Positions 1-64,000 of a stretch of DNA of 64,000 bases are shown piece after piece (positions within the stretch are counted from its first letter, which is position 1; the number at the start of each line of letters is the position of its first letter). The notes below the pieces were generated by a model. The model saw only the letters and a list, made by a program, of their open reading frames with translations. It made no database searches and was not told the origin of the DNA. Made by a program: the position numbers and the translations under genes. The stretch spans positions 2,558,501-2,622,500 of the forward strand of contig CM049397.1 of the NCBI GenBank assembly GCA_026929865.2. The letters run 5' to 3'. This DNA is from Hyperoplus lanceolatus. Lineage: Eukaryota; Chordata; Actinopteri; Uranoscopiformes; Ammodytidae.

Positions 1-115
1 GACAGTTGGAGAGATGAAATGGGGTAGAGAGGGGAATGACATGCAGAGAACGACCTGGGCTGGATTCTCACACGGCGGGGGCTCTAACCACTACACCACG
101 AGGGCCCCGCAGGTA
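1..115 (-). mobile_element. tRNA-derived SINE, cut by window edge
   Basis: On the minus strand it has an A-box-like gtagtggttagagc, a B-box-like tail and then the gcatgtcattcccctc body shared with copies at 2757, 19674 and 44455. Confidence 0.6.
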
Positions 116-188
116 CCGGTTCTAAAACTGATTGATTGATTTGATTTGATTTGATCATTTTGATTGAGTCTGTGTCATACATTAAAAT

Positions 189-1066
189 TAGGGCTGTCAA
201 ATTAACGCGTTAATTTCCATTAATTAATTAATCACAGAAAAAATAACGCGATTTAAAAAAATGAAAACACAGATTAATCACACTTCTATAATAGTGCCCT
301 TTGACCCGGTGCAAAAGAGGTGAGACGATAGCGGAGCTGCACCTGTAGTTTGTGGACACGGCCCGCACGGGATTAAAGAGTGAAGAAAGAAGCATAGAGA
401 GGGCTCTATGGACGTTTTATGGGAAGCTTCGGGCAAATAAGCATGAAGGTAGGAAGTTATCTTATGTTATTCTCCGCAGTGTCTGTGCATTATTGATTTA
501 CTGGGTGCCTAATTAACAATGTAGGTTCAAAACTCTCAGTATCTCTCAATCTTCCGTCTCACTTTTGTTTGCTAGCTGCCTTGTCTCCTGCATAAACGGA
601 CCCCTCCCCCCCCACTGTCACTCTTCCTAGCATCATGCAGCCTGCCTTTTTTCCTCTTTTGTGTGTGTGTGTGTGTGTGTGTGTCTGTCAATATTTTTGG
701 CTATGAGTAGGACGGTGGTGAATGAGTCGGCATAGGCTATGCACACCTGTGTGGCAGTGCAGCGCTGTCTGTTGTGGGAGATAGACAGTCTTCATTTAGC
801 CTGCTTGTTTTTTTTGTGGTTTTAAGTAGAAAATTCGGCGAAGTTCCTAATTTTATTTCATGTAGAAACCTGGCTGAGGGGAGGAGACAGAAGTTACGAG
901 AGAGAGAGGGAGAGAGGGAGAGAGGGAGAGAGAGACAAACTGTAGGCTATACAGCTGTTTATAAACAGGTATAAAAGTGTCATAAAAGTATGCGATTAAT
1001 TTAGATTAATTAATCACAGAGCCTGTAATTAATTAGATTAATTTGTTTAGTCCCTTGACAGCCCTA
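189..1066. mobile_element. hAT-like non-autonomous transposon with 8-bp target duplication
   Basis: Terminal inverted repeats TAGGGCTGTCAA / TTGACAGCCCTA are flanked by a perfect 8-bp duplication ATTAAAAT (181-188 and 1067-1074). The interior is AT-rich with a GT array near 661-684 and a GA array near 900-935. No transposase is visible. Confidence 0.8.
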
Positions 1067-1074
1067 ATTAAAAT

Positions 1075-2756
1075 ACATAAATAGTCAGGGGATGACACAA
1101 AAAAGCCAGAAGGATTATTTGCATTGTTGTCCCTGTGGGGCAGGAGGAAAGGGCATTCCCTCTGGGATGCATCACCAGTTGAAGTTCACTTTTCAAAATC
1201 CAATCACGTTCCCTCAGACTCTTTATCATTTGAGTTGACTGTGAGCTGCTACACTTCAGAACAGAGTGATGCATTGAGCAGAGTAGAGGTAAAGGTACGA
1301 ACACACTGCACACCGCCGCGCGGTGAGTCAATGTATTTCGCGTCCCAACCAGGGCGGCGCGGCTAGGGCGGCGTGGCCGCTGCAGAAGTTGAAAATATTT
1401 AACTTTTTGCCGCGATAGCCAATCAGCGTTGAGCTCTTCCCGACGTCACTCACTTCGGGACGACGGACAGAGGAAATTTTGCTCCCATAAGTTCTGTGAA
1501 TAGCCTATTTGTCTGTTGCCTGCTGTGTTCAGCTATCAGTTTTGCTTTATGAACCAAGTTAGCACCGGTTAGCTTGGGTAAAGCACCATCAGCACAGCAG
1601 ACTGGTGCTCTCAGCACCGGTTAGCACCAGCGCCAGCATATCCCCAGAGTAGAGAAGGCTACTCTGGTTGGGCGGCGGACACAATATGACCCAATATGAT
1701 CACGTGGCACGGAACCTGCGATTTGCGCAGCCAACTGCCTTTTAAGTCTACTGAAAGTGCACCAAATTCATGCATTTCACTTTAAAAAGGTAAAAAAATC
1801 TCCCCGGGGGGGCATACCCCCGGACCCCCCTAGAAGAGTCAGGACCTCGGCTGGCTACTATTTTCACTAAGCTGGACATTGGAGGCACTAGCGATGAACT
1901 GGGTGTGTGAATCACATTTAACAATAGTCAATCATTTGGCCACGATAACATTGGAGAGGGGGGCCCTAATCAAATTCGGCTTAGGGCCTTATGAAGGCTT
2001 GGGCCGGCTCTGCTCCCCGGTTATTATTTTAGTCGTCAAACCAGAGTTTTTCTGTGCGGCGGCTCACAACGGCGATGTCTCACTGTGAATTTCGCCGTTA
2101 CCCACCACAGAGTTCCATGCCAGGTTTCACCAGGTGAATCGCTGCTTCGCTCAAGCAAGGATTTTGTGTTTAGATCAGGCTTGTACGAGTGTTTTAACTT
2201 TGTGCTGAATAAAGCATTGCACTGCACTGTTTTTCATCCAGTTTGAAAAATTGCTCCCACACTGGACTCTGCACGCACCTTACAGAAATGCTCCTGCAGT
2301 GAGCTCACAAACAGACGTGAGCTCGCATACACAGTTACGTTTCTCTTTACTCCCGTTTACAAACGCGCAACTCTTAAACAAATGTTTCGTCAGTAGTTCG
2401 TCAATATTTGGTAACTGAACATGATTTATTTTGCTATTTCGGTGGCAGAACTTTCGGTGTATGGCTATGCTTTCAAATATTGTTGCAAGATAAAAATTTG
2501 CATAAACAGTGAAACAAAGCCTGAAAGGTGCATTAAATACCTAAATAAATAACTGAGCATAATACTCTTGTTGCAGTTCAAATGTATGTAGTTTTTTCAC
2601 CAAATCATAAAGTATCCGTTTGGAGTGGGCCCAAAAAATGCGGTATGCCTAGTGTAATCTTTCCACTTAATCCGGGCCTGCTCATGAATTTATTTTTACA
2701 ATAGTAAATACTGTATGTAAATATCCTATGTTCCATGGTGCTTATAAAATTATTTG
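1075..2756. other. Region left of paxx exons, repeat-rich, no exon recognised
   Basis: It contains GC-rich repeat-like sequence around 1300-1740 and a fragment at 1755-1840 of a repeat also seen near 24860 and 52360. I found no paxx upstream exon here. Confidence 0.5.
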
Positions 2757-2840
2757 TCATCTTCCCAGCAGACCCAGGATAGAATCCAACCCGGGTCGTT
2801 CTCTGCATGTCATTCCCCTCTACCCCATTTCTGTCTTTCC
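2757..2840 (+). mobile_element. tRNA-derived SINE fragment
   Basis: The B-box and body portion (acccgggtcgttctctgcat) of the SINE family also present at 1, 19674 and 44455. Confidence 0.5.
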
Positions 2841-2960
2841 AAAGAAATACCCCAGAAATATATTCACAACAAAAAAATCAATTGTCAAACATAAGTAGTG
2901 ATCTGTAGAGTGTAATGTGGTTTAGTTGAGCAGCTTACAGAGATGGTATTTGTTCCTCAG

Positions 2961-3051
2961 AGTTTGAGCCCCGGCAGCAGAATGGTTCTCCATCAGGTCC
3001 AGTGAAGAAGCGTCTTGTAGGAGCTTCACTCATCAACCCAGGAACCAAACG
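2961..3051 (+). CDS. paxx: paxx penultimate coding exon
   Basis: This exon is 91 nt, phase 1 to 2, encoding [20 protein letters not shown] then ASLINPGTK. Acceptor is tgttcctcag and donor AACG|gtgtgt. The basic KKR and SLINPG elements are the conserved part. Confidence 0.82.
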
Positions 3052-3548
3052 GTGTGTGTTCTAAACCTGGAACCTGCTATTTATTATAGTAGAACAAAGA
3101 TTTAGGATGTCCCAGTTCTTGTGGTCAAATTCATTAGCATGCTCAAAAAAATACCCGGAAGCCCTACTACATCCGGTCAAGATTTTTAGTGTTAAAATCA
3201 GCATGCTATGGGGCGATTCTGACCCATGATCCAGTGCACACGGAAGTGACGTCACATCGACGGAGCCTCCGTATGAAAACAACCGGGGAGGGGATGAGAC
3301 GGATGTAAAAGCAAGAGGCAAGATCGAGGCGCCATGTTATGATGAAATAAATCAGAAGTATGTCCCAATTGTGTGCCTACTGCATCCTAACTAGATTATT
3401 TTTATGTTCAGCTGTAGTATGTAGAAAAGAAGAGATTATGCGATTTGGAACGCAGCCAGTATAACTGTATTAACCAACTGTTGGTCTGTGTGTCTGCAGG
3501 AAGCTGATAGCGACCGGCGTGGCCTTTGATGATGTAGAAGAAGACTAA
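2961..3548 (+). CDS. paxx: paxx (C9orf142 orthologue), last two coding exons
   Basis: PAXX is an XRCC4-superfamily factor that stabilises Ku on broken DNA ends during classical non-homologous end joining. The joined C-terminus reads [20 protein letters not shown] then [11 protein letters not shown]. This matches the Ku70-binding tail of the human protein (SLINPG, then G-V-x-F-D, with the V and F that contact Ku). Exons are 2961-3051 and 3500-3548, with a TAA stop at 3546-3548. The head and coiled-coil exons were not found upstream in this window and are probably left of base 1. It converges on abca2. Confidence 0.85.
3060..3455. mobile_element. MITE (ggaacgcag family, long type) in the paxx intron
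   Basis: Nearly fills the 448-bp paxx intron. It shares the gtgacgtcacatcgacggag centre and the terminal gatttggaacgcag with copies at 12926, 31257, 42782 and 50929. The left terminus is degraded. Confidence 0.65.
3500..3548 (+). CDS. paxx: paxx last coding exon (Ku-binding motif)
   Basis: This exon is 49 nt, phase 2, encoding [15 protein letters not shown] and stop. Acceptor is gtgtctgcag. An AATAAA hexamer at 3796-3801 is a plausible polyadenylation signal about 250 nt after the stop. Confidence 0.85.
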
Positions 3549-3795
3549 ATCATCCTCCATGTTACACACACACACACACACACACTGCTGCACAGACAAA
3601 CAATGCAACTGATTTGAATCCATAATATTAGCCTGCCTATTTCTGACTGCTAATATAACAACTCTTTATGGCATGAAAACTTTAATTCTTTTTAATTATA
3701 TTTTAGAGTCTGTTATTGTGATGAATGTCTTAGTCTCTCTCTCTCCCGTGTGATGCTTTAACTATTACGGTAGATTCAATGAAATGTGAAAATGA

Positions 3796-3801
3796 AATAA
3801 A
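3796..3801 (+). promoter_or_regulatory. Candidate paxx polyadenylation signal
   Basis: AATAAA lies about 250 nt after the paxx stop codon and is the first such hexamer on this strand there. Confidence 0.45.
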
Positions 3802-3894
3802 AGAAACAGTTTGCAACACATGACTTCTATCTGTAAAACAAATTGCATATATTGTGCAAACAGTATATACAGTGTGTGTATGTACTACAGGAAA

Positions 3895-4113
3895 AAACTC
3901 TACTGAAAGAAATTGAGAGACCAATCAAGATTTTTCTTCAATCTTCATCTCTACATTACTTAATGGAAATGCTCTAAATGATCAACTTTTTTAATTGGGA
4001 ATTTGTTTGAAATATTGTCAGTAGTTTATAGAGCAACATCCAAAATGTTAACCCGACTCAAACATAAACAGACACTGGAAATCTGGAGTTGTCCATGTTT
4101 TTCCAGAGCTGTA
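3895..4113. mobile_element. Degenerate TA-flanked MITE (agagaccac / gagctgta family)
   Basis: Similar in sequence and layout to the better copy at 8440-8674 and the fragment at 54118-54260. Confidence 0.5.
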
Positions 4114-5393
4114 TATCCCACCGCCTGGTTGAGCCATGTTATTTTTAAAAAAGAAAATAAAAAGTGGAAAGACGGCAATCTCAAACACTGCAGTAGCTTT
4201 TCCGCTTGTTGGACAGGATAGAGCGCCTTCCATTGCTGACACAATGGCAGTGACGCTTTCTGACCAATCACTGCTTAGTACGTGGTACCTACTCTTTTGG
4301 AACCTGGAAAGAAAAGTAGGTACCAGTAACTTTTACAAAATGGAAAACCAAAAAAAAAAGGAGAGTAGAGTAAAGCCATGTAATAGAACAGGGACAGTAC
4401 ATCACATCAAGGCTTGCAGCTCTCACTGCTTAATGTTAGCTTTGGCTTTTCTACACACACACACACACACTCTACTTACAATGGAAATTCAATGGACAAG
4501 GGTTCTCTTTGACGTAACGATGAACAAAGGAATCAATGATAGTGATCAAAAGCCTTCTGTATGGAATATACTGAGGTATATACAGTAAATACACAATAAT
4601 TGGACAACCTTCCAACCCAGGTTAAACAAACAACTGTTTAATTATACATGAGTGTGAATGTTGTCGTGTGTTTTGTCCAAATGCCAATGTGATGTTGTTA
4701 AACCCAAACAACAAAGTCATCAATCCATGTTAAATATATTGAGGGGCGAATGTTGAATTCTGTCATTAGACTGATCCCAGAGTCTTATGTCTGATGTTTT
4801 AACAATAGCTTTCAAACCCTGATATTGTTACAATCACAATAAGATCCAAATAACTCAAATAAGTCATCTCACCGGTGCACAGAAATCAGCGTTATTTCAT
4901 AAGTTGAGAGCTTTTATTCAAGGCGAGACACTGCAGGGGACTATAGGCTAATATTTTACAGTTAAGATCTGTATTTCATTTTTTTTTACAACATATTAGT
5001 GTCAAAAGTTTTTATGGAACGTAATATGTCTCATCATAAATCAGACAATTAACAACATGTGAACATAACCTTCTGAATAGTTCTAAGAATGATTATGGAA
5101 AGTTTAGTTGATGTAAGTGCTTTAAGAGTTGGGATTTTATGGTTCACAGTATTGAAAAAAACAGACTAAGGTTTATTCAAATAAACACCTGAATGTACAT
5201 TTTGGACCTTTTAGTTATACTAGTATGAGAGAAGACATTTTATGGAAGCAAAATAGACAAAACCTCAAAATTAAACAAGTGCTTGAAAAAAAAACTATGT
5301 TTTGCCTGCCGTGTCTCGCCTTAAATCTGGATTCAATCAAATACTTCAGTAAAAGACTTTCAGAAGAAAACAGTAACTTTTCTTGTTGAACTA

Positions 5394-5591
5394 CACTCAA
5401 CAAAAATATAAATGCAACACTTTTGTTTTTGCTCCCATTTTTCATGAGATGGACTTAAAGATCTAAAATTCATTCCAGATACACAATATTACCATTTCTC
5501 TCAAACATTGTTCACAAATCTGTCTAAATGGTCCATCTCATGAAAAATGGGAGCAAAAACAAAAGTGTTGCGTTTATATTTTTGTTGAGTA
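5394..5591. mobile_element. Tc1/mariner-type MITE, 198 bp
   Basis: About 60-bp inverted repeats (actcaacaaaaatataaatg ... catttatattttt-type end) flanked by TA at 5392-5393 and 5592-5593. No coding content. It lies in the presumed abca2 3' UTR. Confidence 0.8.
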
Positions 5592-6853
5592 TATGATCCC
5601 TTCACATAGATGTACGGCTCACTTAAAATGACAGCAAAACATGACAGCACTTAGATTGTGAAAGAAATAGCGAAAACAATCATTATTTGGACATGACAGG
5701 TTACAACTCAGTTATCACAGAAGTCAGGAGAGAGACCAGTTAAAAACCACATGCCAACGTACAGTCAGACAAACATCCGTACTCTTGTCCCTCTTGGATA
5801 TTTTGCTATGTTTGAATTCCTATAAAATCCATTAGAAATGACATGGTCGTCTGCAAATCATAAAACAAGTTCTGTAACCCAAGATAAAGAATAGCTGGTC
5901 ATGATCTGAGAGTTCCCTTTAGTATCACAGTGATGGTAGTGCACTTCTTGTCAGAGGGGATTATGAGCAGAGTCACTTCAGTTAGAAAGCTCCTTACCTT
6001 CATGGAGTGATTCATATCTTTTTATCATTATAATACACTGTGTCCGGTTAATAGAGGATCTTTTTTTTGTCAAGTCCACAACCTAATGATATGCGTCATC
6101 AGGTCAATAACCATGCTGTGTACTGTCATTCCTTTGTGTCCCTGACGTCAAGTAAAAAGTCAATAAAAGTCAACAGGCATGTCCACACCTGGCTCTTCCT
6201 CCTAAAGTGCCTTCAAAAAATAAACCCCCATAAATAAAAATCAAACGCGTCAGTCCATAGCTGCTTCAATATCCAAAATAAATCATTCTTCTTCTTGCCA
6301 CAGAAAAATAGATTGTTCTAACATTACTAGTGTGGAAATCAGCTTCATCACAGCATGCTTCTCAAGGCAGGTCTAGTTTGGTACAGAAATCAAGGGCCCA
6401 CTCTGGGTACACTGGGCCCTTTGGCAGGGACACATTGTTAACATATCACCCAGGAGAGCTTCCTTCAACACAGTATTGGCCTGCCACCTATAAAGATATA
6501 CATTCTCATTTACATACATATGGAAAACATTCCAAGACAAGCACATCCCGCTACAAGCTGTGCCTCTTCTGCACACTTACCTGCCCAGGGACTACAGGTG
6601 GAAAATAGCAAATTTGCTGAAAAAAAAACTGGTACATGACACCTGTCCTTGACTTAAACAAGGTTGATGGGTTTTCTTTTTGTACATTGTCCCTGGTCAA
6701 ATAAAGTGACATTACATTCCTCAGTCTTTATCATCTGCCCAGAGCTGGTCCTCAGTGCCCAGAGCTGGTCCTCAGTGCACAGAGCTTTGGTCCTGTTCAA
6801 TCAGCAGCTGTGTTCTCCAGGCAGGCCAAGGAGCTCACACCACCGCCTCATAC

Positions 6854-6878
6854 CTCTCTCTCTCCCTCTTTCACTCAA

Positions 6879-6910
<32 letters not shown>

Positions 6911-6944
6911 TTTTTCACTCTCACTCTCTCTCTTGTACTCTCTC
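6854..6944. repeat. (CT)n array, GA-rich in the abca2 transcript
   Basis: Imperfect CT dinucleotide tract located 19 nt beyond the abca2 stop codon on the transcript. Confidence 0.9.
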
Positions 6945-6962
6945 AGTCTTCAAGAGGCTCAT

Positions 6963-63275
<56,313 letters not shown>

Positions 63276-63414
63276 CTACAGGTAGGGGGAGGGGGCAGGA
63301 GAGGTGAGGGGGACATCATTGATAAGAAGACAATGTACATGATCGGTATTCACTCAACAAATGACAGCAATAAATACAGCTGTAATAATGGCAAAGGGAT
63401 TTCATCTGTCACAG

Positions 63415-63416
<2 letters not shown>

Positions 63417-63458
<42 letters not shown>

Positions 63459-63460
63459 TG
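63417..63460. repeat. (GT)n microsatellite
   Basis: Immediately precedes the LINE fragment at the right edge. Confidence 0.95.
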
Positions 63461-63464
63461 TCCT

Positions 63465-64000
63465 CATTCGTCGCGTGCACCTCCTGATCCACAACATCTG
63501 GGAACATGGGACAATCCCACAGGACTGGAAGGATGCAAACATCGTAGTCATTTATAAACAGAAAGGAGACAGAGCAGTATGCAGCAACAGCCGCGGGATA
63601 TCTCTCCATCACAGGGAAAGTCCTGGCCAAGGTCATGCTCAGCAGATGCTGTGCTTCCAGAAACACAGTGTGGTTTCCGGAAGACCAGATCAACAACAGA
63701 CATGGTATTTGTCTTGAGGCAGCTGCTGGAAAAGAGCCGAGAACACCAGAAAGACCTCTACATAGCCTTCATCGACCTCAGCAAAGCCTTCGACACCGTC
63801 AACCGTGAGTTATTCTGGCAACACCTCACCAAACTTAGGGTTCCACCCAAGCTTCTCAGCATCCTAAAGCAGTTGCATGACGGGATGCAAGCCAGAGTCA
63901 TCACAGGAGAACTCCAGTCAGAGTTTTTCGAGGTGAATGTTGGGGTAAAGCAAGGCTGTGTCTTGGCATCCTCCTCTCTGCTGTCACCTGCCTCTTCCAC
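63465..64000 (+). pseudogene. Non-LTR retrotransposon reverse transcriptase fragment, runs off the window
   Basis: The plus strand encodes IWEHGTIPQDWKDANIVVIY, then in another frame TDMVFVLRQLLEKS, IDLSKAFDTVNRELFW and VGVKQGCVLA, the standard motifs of LINE reverse transcriptases before the catalytic block. There is at least one frameshift between about 63590 and 63680, where the segment between RGISL and QCGFRK is shortened. The clade could not be decided. Confidence 0.8.

Larger units (their letters stand above)
4913..6962 (-). other. abca2: Probable abca2 3' UTR
   Basis: The sequence after the stop lacks further coding signal. The nearest AATAAA signals on this strand are at 5172-5177 and 4913-4918, so the UTR could be 1.8-2.1 kb long. 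It would include a GA array (6854-6944) and a 198-bp Tc1-type MITE (5394-5591). The end is inferred from the hexamers only. Confidence 0.4.

Noticed and set aside
4136-4588. A 150-codon plus-strand frame
   Set aside because: Low-complexity, in repeat-like sequence, no splice context or family resemblance.
63465-64000. An intact LINE open reading frame
   Set aside because: Frame breaks near 63590-63680 and truncation at the window end.

Overview
The window is nuclear DNA from a ray-finned (teleost) fish. The genes have many short exons with GT-AG introns. The introns are packed with fish-type repeats: Tc1-like transposons, TTAA-flanked and hAT-like MITEs, tRNA-derived SINEs, LINE 3' ends, and long CA/GT arrays. 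The species cannot be named from the sequence alone.

One gene dominates. From about 63.3 kb down to about 5-7 kb, the minus strand carries abca2, a full-size ABC-A lipid transporter of endolysosomal membranes. I placed 42 coding exons (called e1-e42 below, in transcription order). They join with consistent phases into a 6,906-nt reading frame, 2,301 codons plus stop. The 5' end, including the start codon, first transmembrane helix and first exons, lies beyond the right edge. Exons e1-e9 encode the first luminal domain, e10-e14 the first membrane block, e15-e18 nucleotide-binding domain 1, e19-e22 the linker/regulatory segment, e22-e28 the second luminal loop, e29-e33 the second membrane block, e34-e39 nucleotide-binding domain 2, and e40-e42 the conserved C-terminus. 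The last exon contributes only 12 codons.

At the left edge, on the plus strand, are the last two coding exons of paxx, the Ku-binding end-joining factor. The two genes converge tail to tail, separated by about 3.4 kb between stop codons. As recalled, PAXX and ABCA2 are also close neighbours in the human genome.

The rest is repeat. Many elements are nested: Tc1 inside MITE, SINE inside MITE, and TTAA-MITE inside TTAA-MITE. Several long microsatellites lie within 3-32 nt of abca2 splice sites. The most interesting case is e30, whose two flanking introns carry complementary (GU)n and (CA)n arrays. Other points of note are a GC-AG intron, a snap-back Tc1 copy, two different Tc1 elements at the same TA of two copies of one MITE, and a dense nuclear-receptor-site cluster in an intron. 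The right edge holds a decayed LINE reverse transcriptase. No bacterial, viral or CRISPR-like content was seen.
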